From positions 53,599-117,598 of the forward strand of contig SCVA01000022.1 of the NCBI GenBank assembly GCA_004297005.1: 64,000 nucleotides of DNA, written 5' to 3'. The notes beneath the pieces were generated by a model. The model made no database searches. It was not told the DNA's origin and saw only the letters and a program-made list of their open reading frames with translations. Both the position numbers and the translations under genes were made by a program. Shown here piece after piece: positions 52,353 through 61,674 of this stretch (positions are counted from its first letter, which is position 1; every line of letters starts with the position of its first letter). This DNA comes from Nevskiaceae bacterium (lineage in GTDB: Bacteria; Pseudomonadota; Gammaproteobacteria; Nevskiales; Nevskiaceae).

Positions 52353-53633
52353 TCAGGCCGCCGGCAACAGCGCCGACAGGCGGAGAGCCAGTTCGGACAG
52401 CGGCAACTCCTGATCCGGCAGGGTCTGACGCAGCGATTTTACTTGAACCGCGCCACGAGCCAGTTCCGCCTCGCCCAGCACCAGGGCAAAGGCCGCCCCG
52501 ACGCGCTCGGCGCGGGCCAGCTGACTCTTCAGCTTGCCGCCCCCGGCGTTCAGGCTGAGCCGCAGGCCGCCGAACTGGTTGCGTAGTTCCTCGGCCAGGA
52601 TTCGGGCACGGCGTTCGGCCGTTTCGCCGATGGCGCAGAAATACAGCTGCGGCGCGTCGGCGGACACCTCGGCGGACTGCTGTTTTTCCAGCAACAGCAC
52701 CAGACGCTCGACGCCGCTGGCCCAGCCAACAGCTGGGGAAGGTGAACCGCCCAGCTGCGAGACAAGATTGTCGTAGCGGCCGCCGGCCAGCACCGTGCCC
52801 TGGCTGCCCAGTTCGGTGGTGGTCCACTCGAAGACGCCACGGGTGTAATAGTCGAGACCGCGCACCAGCTGCGGGCTGACTTGGTAGGGAATCCCGAGAT
52901 CCTCCAGCGCCTGCCGCCATCCGTCGAAGTGGGCGCGCGACTCGGACTCGAGGTGATCGGCCAGCTGTGGCGCAGAAGCGACGATCTCGCGGGTGCGCGG
53001 CACCTTGGAATCGAGCACCCGCAGCGGGTTGCTGTGCAGACGCCGACGCGAGTCCTCGTCCAATTCGGATTCGTAGCGCGACAGGTAGTCGATCAGCGCC
53101 GAGCGGTAGTTGGCGCGCGCCTCGCTGCCGCCCAGGGAGTTGATCTCCAGCTGCAGGCCGCCGATGCCCAACGTGGTCAGGAACCGGTGCGAGAAGGCAA
53201 TGACCTCGGCGTCGATGTCCGGCCCGGCCATGCCGTAGGCCTCAACCCCGACCTGGTGGAACTGCCGGTAGCGACCCGCCTGCGGCCGCTCGTGGCGAAA
53301 GGCCGGTCCGGCGTACCAGAGCCGCTGCTGCTGGTTGTGCAGCAGGCCGTGCTCGATGCCGGCGCGGACCACGCCGGCGGTCAGTTCGGGCCGCAGGCTG
53401 ACCGAGACGCCGTCGCGGTCGTCGAAGGAGTACATCTCCTTCTCCACCACGTCGGTGACCTCGCCCACCGCGCGCTTGAACAGCGCGGTAGCCTCCAGCA
53501 ATGGCAGACGGATCTCGCCGTAACCGTAGCGGGCGGCCACCTCGGCGGCGGTTGTGAACACCCGGCGGAACAGCGCCGCCTGCGCCGGCAACACGTCGTT
53601 GAATCCCCGCAGGGACTGGATCGATTTGGACAT
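52353..53633 (-). CDS. hisS: Histidyl-tRNA synthetase
   Basis: A 426-residue class II synthetase. SIQSLRGFNDVLP at the start, motif 2 region AFRHERPQAGRYRQFHQ, and the histidine-A loop LVRGLDYYTRGVFE are diagnostic. The C-terminal anticodon domain begins near residue 330. It is preceded by a LysE-type exporter instead of directly by ispG. Confidence 0.97.
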   Translation of the reverse strand: MSKSIQSLRGFNDVLPAQAALFRRVFTTAAEVAARYGYGEIRLPLLEATALFKRAVGEVTDVVEKEMYSFDDRDGVSVSLRPELTAGVVRAGIEHGLLHNQQQRLWYAGPAFRHERPQAGRYRQFHQVGVEAYGMAGPDIDAEVIAFSHRFLTTLGIGGLQLEINSLGGSEARANYRSALIDYLSRYESELDEDSRRRLHSNPLRVLDSKVPRTREIVASAPQLADHLESESRAHFDGWRQALEDLGIPYQVSPQLVRGLDYYTRGVFEWTTTELGSQGTVLAGGRYDNLVSQLGGSPSPAVGWASGVERLVLLLEKQQSAEVSADAPQLYFCAIGETAERRARILAEELRNQFGGLRLSLNAGGGKLKSQLARAERVGAAFALVLGEAELARGAVQVKSLRQTLPDQELPLSELALRLSALLPAA

Positions 53634-53635
53634 GA

Positions 53636-54268
53636 CTAACGTGAGGCCAGTGCGAGGCGGACACCAAAGCCAGTCATCACCGCGCCGACCAGGCCGTCGA
53701 GCGCGCGCTGCACGCGGCTGCGGCGCAGCCAGTGACCGAAACGGCCGACTGCCAACGCCAGGATGCTCAGCCAAACCAGGCCGAGCAGGTAGTGGATGCC
53801 GATCAGGCCGGCCGATTTCAGCGCGACGGGATCGCCCGGCTGCAGGAACTGCGGCAGGAAAGCCAGATAGAACACGGCGATCTTGGGATTCAGCGCGTTC
53901 GACAGCAGACCCTGCAGATAGCGACGACGCAACAGACCATTCGAAGGAACGGGCACCGTCTCGGCCGACACGTCCGGCCTTGGCGTCGCGGCCGAGCGCA
54001 GGGCACCTATACCCAGCCAGATCAGATAAAGCGCACCGGCGATCTTCACGATCAGGAACAGGGTCGGCGAATACATCAGCAACCGCGCCACGCCGAGCGC
54101 GAACAGCGCGGCGTGGAAGAAGCCGCCAGAGATGATCCCGGCCACCGCTGCCAGCCCGGCGCGAATACCGCCGTGCACGGTGCTGCCAATCACCAGAAAG
54201 GTGTCGGGCCCCGGCGACAAGGTCAGCAGCAAGGCCGCCAGCGTGAAGGCGAGGATGGAGGTATCCAT
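53636..54268 (-). CDS. LysE/RhtB-family amino-acid exporter
   Basis: A 210-residue protein with about six TM helices. FTLAALLLTLSPGPDTFLVIG and KIAGALYLIWLGIGALRS are typical, as is LSNALNPKIAVFYLAFLPQF. The family exports basic amino acids, homoserine/threonine or related metabolites; the substrate is not determined. The ATG at 54268 is separated from the ispG stop by one base, and hisS follows after two bases, so it is inserted in the operon. Confidence 0.92.
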   Translation of the reverse strand: MDTSILAFTLAALLLTLSPGPDTFLVIGSTVHGGIRAGLAAVAGIISGGFFHAALFALGVARLLMYSPTLFLIVKIAGALYLIWLGIGALRSAATPRPDVSAETVPVPSNGLLRRRYLQGLLSNALNPKIAVFYLAFLPQFLQPGDPVALKSAGLIGIHYLLGLVWLSILALAVGRFGHWLRRSRVQRALDGLVGAVMTGFGVRLALASR

Positions 54269-54269
54269 T

Positions 54270-55364
54270 TCAGGCAACGGCCTTGCGCTCGGCCAGCTTG
54301 GCGCGCACCAGCTTTTCCAGCTCGTCCACCAGCTGCTCGTTGTGCGCCTTGTGCTGGATGCTGCCATCGACATAGATCGAGTTCGGCCGGCCACCGGCGA
54401 CGCCCAGGGCCGCCTCCCTCGCCTCGCCCGGGCCATTGACCACGCAACCGATGACCGCGAGGTCGATGGGCTCCGAGACGTCTTCCAGCCGCGACTCGAG
54501 CTCGTTGACGGTCTTGATCACGTCGAACATCTGCCGCGAGCAGCTCGGGCAGGCGACCAGATTGATGCCGCGATGGCGCAGGTGCAGGGACTTCAAAATG
54601 TCCCAGCCCACCTTCACCTCTTCCACCGGATCGGCGGCGAGCGAGATGCGGATGGTGTCGCCGATACCGTCGGCGAGCAGCATGCCCAGGCCGATGGAGG
54701 ACTTCACCGCGCCACTACGTAGGCTGCCGGCCTCGGTGATGCCCAGGTGCAGCGGCTGGTCGATGAGCGTGGCCAGCTTGCGGTAGGCCTGCACGGTCAT
54801 GAACACCTCGCTGGCCTTCAGCGACACCTTGAAGTCCTCGAAGTTGTGCTTCTTCAGGATCTCGATGTGGCGCAGCGCCGATTCGACCAGTGCATCGGCA
54901 TTGGGCTCGCCGTACTTGGTCTGCAGCTCGGCTTCCAGCGAGCCAGCGTTGACGCCGATGCGGATCGGCACGCCGTGGTGGCGCGCACAGGCGATCACCT
55001 CGGCGACCTTGGCATCGCTACCGATGTTGCCGGGATTGATGCGCAGGCAGTCGGCGCCCATCTCGGCCGCCTTGAGCGCGCACTTGTAGTTGAAGTGGAT
55101 GTCGGCGATCAGCGGCAGGTCGACCTGCTTTCTAATCTCGCCAAAGGCCTCGCAGGCGGCGATGGTCGGCACCGACACCCGCACCAGATCGGCGCCCGCC
55201 TTCTTCGCGGCTAGGATCTGCGCCACGGTCGCGGCGACATCCTCGGTCTTGGTGTTGGTCATGGTCTGCACCGTGACCGGCGCGTCCCCGCCCACCAGCA
55301 CCGAGCCGACACGGATCTGCCGCGACTTGCGCCGCGTGATCGTGTGCTTCGCCATCATCGCCAT
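54270..55364 (-). CDS. ispG: 4-hydroxy-3-methylbut-2-enyl-diphosphate synthase IspG
   Basis: A 364-residue [4Fe-4S] enzyme of the MEP isoprenoid pathway, converting MEcPP to [23 protein letters not shown] is the TIM-barrel start; the cluster ligands are in [10 protein letters not shown] and [11 protein letters not shown]. It has the compact bacterial form without the plant-type insert. The start may be the first ATG at 55364 or the ATG at 55355 (MAKHTITRR). Confidence 0.97.
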   Translation of the reverse strand: MAMMAKHTITRRKSRQIRVGSVLVGGDAPVTVQTMTNTKTEDVAATVAQILAAKKAGADLVRVSVPTIAACEAFGEIRKQVDLPLIADIHFNYKCALKAAEMGADCLRINPGNIGSDAKVAEVIACARHHGVPIRIGVNAGSLEAELQTKYGEPNADALVESALRHIEILKKHNFEDFKVSLKASEVFMTVQAYRKLATLIDQPLHLGITEAGSLRSGAVKSSIGLGMLLADGIGDTIRISLAADPVEEVKVGWDILKSLHLRHRGINLVACPSCSRQMFDVIKTVNELESRLEDVSEPIDLAVIGCVVNGPGEAREAALGVAGGRPNSIYVDGSIQHKAHNEQLVDELEKLVRAKLAERKAVA

Positions 55365-55388
55365 TGCAGCAGCCTCAGGGCAGCGTGA

Positions 55389-56327
55389 TCAGGGAAGGGT
55401 GAAACGGGCGGTGTTGTTGCCCTTGGTGTACTGCGACATGTCCACCGGCTGACCGTTGAACTGGATGCTCACGCCCGGGGCATTACCCAGGAAAATCGCG
55501 AACGGCGCCTCGCCGGCGATGGTCTGGCGATCACCGGCCTGGATCACGCCGGACAGCAGCGACTTGCCGGTGGCGTCCTCGATACGGGTCCAAGAGGTCG
55601 CGTTGAACTGCAACTGCACCTCGGCGTGACCAGCGGCTGGCTTCGGCGCCGGGTTCGGGCTCGGCACGGTGGAACCCAGCCCCGGCGTCGGCGGCTGCGC
55701 CAGTGACGGCGCCAGGGTCAGCGTCGCGGCCGGTGGGGCCGTCGGTCGGCTGGGATCCACAGAGACCGCAGCTTCGGGGCTGAGGGCGGAGCCTGCGGAA
55801 CTGGCCGCGGGAGGCGGAGTTTCCACCGGCGTCTCGCTCGGCGCCGGCGCCGACTCCATGGGCGTCACCACGCCGGGAGTCACCACGCTGGCCGGGCCGG
55901 TTTCCTCGCTGCGCCGGCTGCCCCAGAACGCCAGTAGGCCCAGCAGGACGCCGATCAGGACAATGCCCCCAGCCATTTTCAGGCCGACCGGGCGGCTACC
56001 ACCGAGATCCTGCTCCCCTGCCAGGATCAGCTTCGAGGGCGGCGAAGGCAGTTTGGGCGCCACCAATTTTTCGTAGGCGCTCAGCAACTCGGCCTCGGTG
56101 ACCGGAAGTACCTTCGACAGCTTGCGGTAGTAGCCGCGTACGTAAACCGGCTCGGACAGCGTGGCGAAGTCATCACGCTCCAGCGCATCCAGCGTGCCAC
56201 GCGCGAGCTTGATCTGGGCCCCCAGATCTTCGATGGAAAGACGTGCCTGTTCGCGGGCGCGGCGAAGGAGACGGCCCGGACCGGCAACGCCGGACTGTTC
56301 ACCGGCTTCGGAATTGAGATCAGTCAT
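55389..56327 (-). CDS. rodZ: Cytoskeletal protein RodZ
   Basis: A 312-residue bitopic protein that couples MreB to the elongation machinery. An N-terminal HTH (about residues 18-75, LLRRAREQARLSIEDLGAQI), a TM helix (about 117-136), a long Pro/Ala/Ser periplasmic linker, and a C-terminal DUF4115 beta domain (SWTRIEDATGKSLLSGVI). It precedes ispG as in E. coli. Confidence 0.95.
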   Translation of the reverse strand: MTDLNSEAGEQSGVAGPGRLLRRAREQARLSIEDLGAQIKLARGTLDALERDDFATLSEPVYVRGYYRKLSKVLPVTEAELLSAYEKLVAPKLPSPPSKLILAGEQDLGGSRPVGLKMAGGIVLIGVLLGLLAFWGSRRSEETGPASVVTPGVVTPMESAPAPSETPVETPPPAASSAGSALSPEAAVSVDPSRPTAPPAATLTLAPSLAQPPTPGLGSTVPSPNPAPKPAAGHAEVQLQFNATSWTRIEDATGKSLLSGVIQAGDRQTIAGEAPFAIFLGNAPGVSIQFNGQPVDMSQYTKGNNTARFTLP

Positions 56328-56428
56328 GGTGAAGGAAGAGATCAGCCTGTAGCGTGGCGAGGTCAGCTCGCGATTGTAGTCAGTAATGGCGCCAACGCGG
56401 CGCCGGATTCCGCCGCCGTGGCGGCTGT

Positions 56429-57160
56429 TCAACGCGGGACCGCCACCTCGGGAAACTCGTTGCGCAGCCGCTGCTCGAGATTCGTGGCGGTGACCCTATC
56501 CCCCAGAGCACGCTCGGCCTGCAAGGCCAGAAGCAAGGACTGCGCCGTGGCCGGCGCGACACGGTCCCGCCGTTGCAGGAAAGCGCGCACCCGCAACCAG
56601 TCGTGGTTCTGGGCGGCCAACCCGGCCATTTCCATCAGGGCGTCGGGATAATTGGGATTGACGTTCAAGGCCTCGCGGAAATAGCGCTCCGCCTTGGCCG
56701 GATCGCTGCGCCGCACGCAGACGCCAGCGTTGGTCCAAGCTGCTTCCGGCGAGCCATGGCCGCGGTCGTTGGCGGTTTCCAGCAGCAAGTGCTCACCCTC
56801 GCGAACCTTGCCACGCTCGCACTGAAAGACCGCGAAGTTGTTGCGAGCAAAGGGGTCCTTGGGGTCCAGCGACAGCGCTCGCCGGTAGTGCTGCTCGGCC
56901 AGCACATCCTCACCGCGCTTGGCATAGAGCAGGGCCAGGGCGCCATGAGTGGGTGCGTACCCGGAATCCTGCTCCAGCGCGCGCTTGAGTTTGTCGATGG
57001 CCAGATCGAACTGTCCCTTGCGGGCATATTCAATACCCAACTGCGTGTTGGCACGCGCCGCTTCGCGGAAATTGGGCTCAATCGGCTTCTCGCCGGCGCC
57101 GTACTCGGTGACGCAGGCGCTGAGCAGGCCAAGCAGCAGGACGACACCGAGGCGCTTCAT
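56429..57160 (-). CDS. pilW: Type IV pilus biogenesis lipoprotein PilW/PilF (TPR)
   Basis: A 243-residue lipoprotein (lipobox LLSACV) with tandem TPR repeats (ARANTQLGIEYARKGQFDLA, then GALALLYAKRGEDVLAEQHY and more). It is the pilotin that carries PilQ to the outer membrane. The rlmN-pilW-rodZ-ispG order is conserved in gammaproteobacteria with type IV pili, so pil genes are expected elsewhere. The ATG and the rlmN stop overlap by four bases. Confidence 0.93.
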   Translation of the reverse strand: MKRLGVVLLLGLLSACVTEYGAGEKPIEPNFREAARANTQLGIEYARKGQFDLAIDKLKRALEQDSGYAPTHGALALLYAKRGEDVLAEQHYRRALSLDPKDPFARNNFAVFQCERGKVREGEHLLLETANDRGHGSPEAAWTNAGVCVRRSDPAKAERYFREALNVNPNYPDALMEMAGLAAQNHDWLRVRAFLQRRDRVAPATAQSLLLALQAERALGDRVTATNLEQRLRNEFPEVAVPR

Positions 57161-58293
57161 GCCGCCGGCTCCGTCCGCACCCGCACGTCGGACAGCCGCT
57201 GCTTCTGCTTGGACGCCACCTTGCCGACCAGCTGACCGCAGGCGGCATCAATGTCGTCACCACGGGTCTTGCGGGTGGTGCAGACGATGCGCCGGCTGCG
57301 CAGGATGTCGGCAAAGGCAGCAATGCGCTCCGAGGAGGAGCGCCGGTAGCCGGCCTGCGGGAAGGGGTTGAAGGGAATGAGATTGACCTTGGCCGGCATG
57401 TCGCCCAGCAAGCGGGCCAGTTCCTTGGCGTGCGCCGGACTGTCGTTGACACCGTCCAGCATCACGTACTCGTATACGATGTGCGCCTTATGGTTCTTGC
57501 CGTCGGTGTAGCGGCGGCAGACCTCCATCAGTTCGGCGATCGGGTACTTGCGGTTGATCGGAACCAGCTCGTTGCGCAGCACGTCGTTGGGGGCGTGCAG
57601 CGATACCGCCAGGGCGACGTCGACGTCTTCCTTCAGCCGCTCGATGAACGGCACCAGGCCGGAGGTCGAGACCGTGACCCGGCGCTTGGACAGACCAAAG
57701 CCGAAGTCATCGAGCAGGATGCGGATCGCGGTCACCACCGGCTGGTAGTTGGCCAGCGGCTCGCCCATGCCCATGAACACGATGTTGGAAATCACCCGCT
57801 CGTTCTGGAAGTCGCCCCCCAGAGCTCGGGCTGCGAACCAGACCTGGGCGATGATCTCCGCCGTGGTCATGTTGCGGTTCAAGCCCTGCTTGCCGGTGGA
57901 GCAGAACGAGCAGTCCATGGCGCAACCCACCTGGCTGCTGATGCACAGCGTGCCGCGGTCGGTTTCAGGAATGTAGACGGTCTCGACGGCATTGCCGCCG
58001 TCGAGCCGGAGCACCCACTTGCGGGTGCCGTCCTTCGAGGTCTGCTCGGTCACTAGTTCGGGGTGACGGATCTCGAAGTGCTGCTTCATGCGCTCGCGCA
58101 GAGCGACAGCGATATTGGTCATGCCGTCGAAGTCGTCGAGACCCCGGCGGTAGATCCACTGCATCACCTGATCGGCGCGGAAGGGCTTTTCGCCCATGGC
58201 CGCGAAACACGCGCGCAGTGCCTCCCGATCCAGCCCGAACAGATTGATCGGGCTTTTCGGGCTGGGACTGGGCGTGTTCGCGGTCTCGGTCAC
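57157..58293 (-). CDS. rlmN: Dual-specificity RNA methyltransferase RlmN
   Basis: A 378-residue radical SAM enzyme that methylates C2 of A2503 in 23S rRNA and A37 of some tRNAs. The cluster motif is C124-x3-C128-x2-C131 (CAMDCSFC); the acceptor cysteine lies near the C-terminus (DDIDAACGQL). VFMGMGEPLANY is another mark. It is four bases after ndk. Confidence 0.97.
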   Translation of the reverse strand: MTETANTPSPSPKSPINLFGLDREALRACFAAMGEKPFRADQVMQWIYRRGLDDFDGMTNIAVALRERMKQHFEIRHPELVTEQTSKDGTRKWVLRLDGGNAVETVYIPETDRGTLCISSQVGCAMDCSFCSTGKQGLNRNMTTAEIIAQVWFAARALGGDFQNERVISNIVFMGMGEPLANYQPVVTAIRILLDDFGFGLSKRRVTVSTSGLVPFIERLKEDVDVALAVSLHAPNDVLRNELVPINRKYPIAELMEVCRRYTDGKNHKAHIVYEYVMLDGVNDSPAHAKELARLLGDMPAKVNLIPFNPFPQAGYRRSSSERIAAFADILRSRRIVCTTRKTRGDDIDAACGQLVGKVASKQKQRLSDVRVRTEPAA

Positions 58294-58297
58294 GACC

Positions 58298-58729
58298 TTA
58301 GCGGGTGCGCGGGCACAGCTCGATGCTGCGGAAGAAGTACGCGATCTCGTTCTTCGCGTTTTCCAGGCTGTCGGAGCCGTGGGCGGCGTTCTCGTCGATG
58401 GAATCGGCGAAGTCGGCGCGGATGGTGCCCGGCGCGGCGTTCTTGGGGTTGGTGGCGCCCATCACGTCGCGGTAGACCTGTACGGCGTTCTCGCCCTCGA
58501 GGGCCTGCACCAGCACCGGGCCGGAGGTCATGAACTTGACCAGATCCTTGAAGAACGGGCGCTCGCTGTGCACAGCGTAGAAGCCTTCGGCTTCAGCCTG
58601 GGTCAGATGCATCATGCGGGCGGCGACGACCTTCAGGCCGGCGTCTTCGATGCGGGCGATGATGGCGCCGATCTTGTTCTTGGCGACGGCGTCGGGCTTG
58701 AGGATGGAGAGGGTGCGTTCAATGGCCAT
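58298..58729 (-). CDS. ndk: Nucleoside diphosphate kinase
   Basis: A 143-residue kinase that balances NTP and dNTP pools through a phosphohistidine. [18 protein letters not shown] is the start, and the catalytic His is H117 in ENAAHGSDS. Length is standard. It lies between the isc genes and rlmN. Confidence 0.98.
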   Translation of the reverse strand: MAIERTLSILKPDAVAKNKIGAIIARIEDAGLKVVAARMMHLTQAEAEGFYAVHSERPFFKDLVKFMTSGPVLVQALEGENAVQVYRDVMGATNPKNAAPGTIRADFADSIDENAAHGSDSLENAKNEIAYFFRSIELCPRTR

Positions 58730-58813
58730 GGATGAAGTCCTGCGGGAGGTTACGAAACTCGCGAGTCCAAGACGGACAGGCCCATTCGGGCCAAAAATAT
58801 CGCTTAGCTCATT

Positions 58814-58840
58814 ATTGTAACCCGCGACCGCTACATATTG
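58814..58840 (-). promoter_or_regulatory. Candidate ndk promoter
   Basis: The 143 bases between iscA and ndk are locally AT-richer. TACAAT on the minus strand (58819-58814) is a fair -10 hexamer; the -35 region 17 bases upstream (ATCAAT) is poor. It would give ndk a leader of about 80 bases. Confidence 0.3.
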
Positions 58841-58872
58841 ATGCAGCGCACCATCCTGGCGCACATCCAGCT

Positions 58873-59193
58873 TTAGACCGCGAAGCTTTCCCCGCAGCCG
58901 CACTGGGCCTTGACGTTGGGATTGATGAACTTGAAAGCCTCGTTCAGACCCTCGCGCTGGAAGTCCAGGGTCAGCCCGTCAAGCTTGTCGAGATGTTCGC
59001 GCTTGACCACCACCTTGGCACTACCGGCTTCGTAGACTTCGTCGTCGGCGGCGACTTCATCGGCGTAGTCGAGCACATAGGCCCAGCCCGAGCAGCCGGA
59101 CTTCTTCACCCCAACCCGCAGGCCTACACCCTTGCCGCGCTTGGCGAGCTGGGCGGTGATGCGCTTGGCGGCGGAGTCGGTGAGCTGGATCAT
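58873..59193 (-). CDS. iscA: A-type iron-sulfur carrier IscA
   Basis: A 106-residue HesB-family carrier. The three conserved cysteines are C34 ([14 protein letters not shown]), C98 and C100 (QCGCGESF). IscA proteins pass [4Fe-4S] clusters to targets. It starts two bases after the IscS-IscU fusion, so the two are one operon. No hscB, hscA or fdx follows; the next gene is ndk after about 143 bases. Confidence 0.95.
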   Translation of the reverse strand: MIQLTDSAAKRITAQLAKRGKGVGLRVGVKKSGCSGWAYVLDYADEVAADDEVYEAGSAKVVVKREHLDKLDGLTLDFQREGLNEAFKFINPNVKAQCGCGESFAV

Positions 59194-59195
59194 TT

Positions 59196-60746
59196 TCAGA
59201 CGGGAATTTGGCGAAGCAGGTCTTCACCCATAAGGGCACAGTGGAGCTTGTCCTCCGGGATTTCAAGCGCCGCCCGCAATTGCCGGACATCCAGCGCGCT
59301 CAGTTCGGCTGGCGTCAGCCCCGGCGCCTGGCCTGCCAACCAGCTCCCGACCGCGATACCCACCGGGCAGCCCAAGGCCTGGAAACGCGCCTCAGACACT
59401 CGCCCGTCATCGCCCAAGCGCAGTTGCAGGCCCAGCGTCGAGGCGGCGGCACGGTTCTCAGCCCGCAGGCTCAAGAGCCCTGGCGTCCCCTCGGGAAATT
59501 GCCCGGCGTGATCGCCCGCGCTGGAGAAGTGCTGCCAGACCGCCGGCGGATACTCATAGACGTTGTCGACCGGCGGCAACGGCGCGGCGCCCTCCCCGGC
59601 CGGCTCGCCATTGATCTCGCGCAGCCAGAGAACCGCCTCGATCACCTGCGCCGCTGCCCGGTCGATTTCCGCCTCAGTATTGGCCCTGCCCAACGAGAAT
59701 CGCAGCGAGGCATTGGCCAGCGCGTCGTCGCGCCCCAGCGCGCGCAGCACGTAGGACGGCTCGCGGGTGGCACTGGAACAGGCGGAGCCCGAGCTGATCA
59801 TCAGGGCCGGCAGCATAGCCCGCAAGGCTTCGCCTTCGACGCCGGCGAAGCTGACATTGAGGATGTGCGGCGCACCCGCTGCACTGCCGTTGCGCAGCAC
59901 CCGAGGCAGGGCCGACAGCCGCGCCCAGAGACGGTCGCGCAGCGCCGCGTAGTGGGCCGCGTCGGCTAGCTGCCGCTCGGCGGCAAGGCGGAAGGCCTCG
60001 CCCATGCCGGCGATCTGGTGCGGCGCCAGCGTGCCGGAACGCATGCCCTGCTCGTGGCCGCCACCGTGCATCTGCGGGCTCAGCCGTGCTCGCGGCCGCT
60101 TGCGTACGAACAGGGCACCGACGCCCTTGGGGCCATAGAGCTTGTGCGCCGACACCGAGAGCAGGTCGATGGGCGTCTCGGCCAGATTGATCGCCAGCTT
60201 GCCGGCTGCCTGCACGGCATCGACATGGAACAGCACCCCCCGCTCGCGCAGCATGGGCGCCAGTTGCTCCACAGGATTGATGCTGCCCAGTTCGTTGTTT
60301 ACCCACATCAGCGAGACCATGGCGGTGGCCGGGGTCAGCGCGGCCAATACCGCCTCGACCGGGATCACGCCCGTTGCGTCCGGCTTCAGCCAGGTGACGC
60401 GCAGGCCGCGACTTTCCAGATAGCGCACGGTGTCGAGCACGCACTTGTGCTCGGTGCGGGCAGTCACCAGATGCGCGCCCTCCAGGCCACGGAATTCGAG
60501 CGCGCCCTTGATCGCAAGGTTGTTGGACTCGGTGGCCCCCGAGGTGAACAGGATTTCCTCCGAAGTGGCGCCCAACAACGCCGCCACCTGGGCTCTGGCG
60601 CGCTCGACGCCCTGCTTGGCGAGACGCCCAAACACATGATCGGAGGCGGGATTGCCGTAGTGCTCCTGCAGCCAGGGCTGCATGGCCGCGTAGGCCTCGG
60701 AGGCCAGGGGCGTGGTGGCGGCGTGGTCGAGATAAATGGGTTTCAT
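59196..60746 (-). CDS. iscS: Cysteine desulfurase IscS fused to a degenerate IscU scaffold domain
   Basis: A 516-residue fusion. Residues 1-about 385 are a class V PLP cysteine desulfurase: [10 protein letters not shown], the PLP lysine in [12 protein letters not shown], and the active-site cysteine loop SSGSACSSA. From about 395 ([12 protein letters not shown]) the chain matches IscU. It keeps two of three ligand cysteines, C460 (FQALGCPVG) and C503 ([10 protein letters not shown]), but the first (ACGD in IscU) is replaced by an alanine run near 433-435, and LPPVK reads IPEDK. The frame is continuous across the join. The start at 60746 (MKPIYLDH) is preferred. The domain may dock or donate sulfur rather than build clusters. 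Confidence 0.93.
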   Translation of the reverse strand: MKPIYLDHAATTPLASEAYAAMQPWLQEHYGNPASDHVFGRLAKQGVERARAQVAALLGATSEEILFTSGATESNNLAIKGALEFRGLEGAHLVTARTEHKCVLDTVRYLESRGLRVTWLKPDATGVIPVEAVLAALTPATAMVSLMWVNNELGSINPVEQLAPMLRERGVLFHVDAVQAAGKLAINLAETPIDLLSVSAHKLYGPKGVGALFVRKRPRARLSPQMHGGGHEQGMRSGTLAPHQIAGMGEAFRLAAERQLADAAHYAALRDRLWARLSALPRVLRNGSAAGAPHILNVSFAGVEGEALRAMLPALMISSGSACSSATREPSYVLRALGRDDALANASLRFSLGRANTEAEIDRAAAQVIEAVLWLREINGEPAGEGAAPLPPVDNVYEYPPAVWQHFSSAGDHAGQFPEGTPGLLSLRAENRAAASTLGLQLRLGDDGRVSEARFQALGCPVGIAVGSWLAGQAPGLTPAELSALDVRQLRAALEIPEDKLHCALMGEDLLRQIPV

Positions 60747-60854
60747 GAGGTGCGCACTGCAATGGCCGAACGCGTCCGCGTCAAGGGCCGCATCCACCAC
60801 CCAACCAAGCCGCTTGCGATTCGATCTTCGAAGGAAATACGAGACGGAGTTCGC

Positions 60855-60910
60855 AGTTTTCGATAATTCATTTTCAAATCAAATTGATACGACAATAAAT
60901 CCAGCCGCTT
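60855..60910. promoter_or_regulatory. AT-rich divergent control region with palindrome ATCAAATTGAT
   Basis: In the 274 bases between the iscS fusion and the next plus-strand gene there is an island much richer in A+T than the rest of the window. It contains ATCAAATTGAT (60878-60888), five-base arms around one base, and several -10-like hexamers on both strands (for example AATAAA/TTTATT near 60893-60900). No IscR-type motif is recognised with confidence. It is likely to hold both promoters and an operator. Confidence 0.45.
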
Positions 60911-61020
60911 TTCCACTTTGCCCCATAGTCAGACCCGAACCCGAACCGTACTGCCGTAAAGGAATCGTCTATAAGAAATTCTCAGCCCCACCAAGAATAA
61001 AAGCCGGGCCTGAGGGAACC

Positions 61021-61674
61021 ATGACGAGCAGCCAGCAACGAACGGGAATCGGGCAACAGTTGGACCAATTTGTGGCTGCCGGCGCTGCCGCGCAGCGGAG
61101 CGCCAATTCCGAGGCCTTCGTTCAGGATGCCTGCCGCCACTCCGGTCTGCCGCCCAAGAGCATCAAACCCCACGAGGCACAGTACCGACTGATTGACAGT
61201 GAGGGCGGGCTACAGACCGGACTGAGCTTCAGCAGTGGCCTAGAGGTGGACGGCGAGCCCCTGCGGCTGGGGGACTACATCGCCGCCCAGCTCCGCCACG
61301 ATACGGAAGCCTTGGCGCGGGCGGTCTGGGCCATCGAATCCTTCGGCGAGCTCAGAACCTTCCTGCACAGTCTGCGCGGCTTGGTGCGTTACCAACTGGA
61401 GGCCGACGGACGACTGCGCGGCGATGTCATCCCCTGCCTCCTTATCGAACGCCTGATCGAGCGCATCGAGCAAGGCGAGAGCCTGAACAGCAATGGCGAC
61501 CTGCTCAGCGACGCCGTCACCCGGGCGCTGGGCTTGCGCCGCAAGGTACTGTTGCTGGACTACGGCCGCCGTCGGCAGCAATCCGACCACGACAGCGGCA
61601 AGCCGCTGGGCCCCACACAGGGCAGATTCGTCATTCTGGAAGACGGCCGCCAGGGACCGGGCAATAAGAACTAG
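61021..61674 (+). CDS. Hypothetical 217-residue soluble protein in the isc locus
   Basis: I do not recognise this protein. A GAGGG at 61012-61016 precedes the ATG at 61021. It has no signal peptide or TM helix. The middle is predicted helical (AQLRHDTEALARAVWAIESF; IERLIERIEQGESL) and the C-terminus is basic and polar (YGRRRQQSDHDSGK). Two cysteines (DACRH and IPCLL) are not in a cluster-binding arrangement. There is no helix-turn-helix that I can see. Codon usage looks like its neighbours. It is divergent from the iscS fusion and overlaps the stop of a second cysteine desulfurase tail-to-tail by four bases; in most relatives iscR would be nearby. Confidence 0.75.
   Translation: MTSSQQRTGIGQQLDQFVAAGAAAQRSANSEAFVQDACRHSGLPPKSIKPHEAQYRLIDSEGGLQTGLSFSSGLEVDGEPLRLGDYIAAQLRHDTEALARAVWAIESFGELRTFLHSLRGLVRYQLEADGRLRGDVIPCLLIERLIERIEQGESLNSNGDLLSDAVTRALGLRRKVLLLDYGRRRQQSDHDSGKPLGPTQGRFVILEDGRQGPGNKN

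Noticed and set aside
59196..60746. The IscS-IscU fusion as a sequencing frameshift artefact
   Set aside because: Both parts are in the same frame over 516 codons with a natural Pro/Gly/Ala linker, and IscU has also lost functional motifs, which a single error would not cause.
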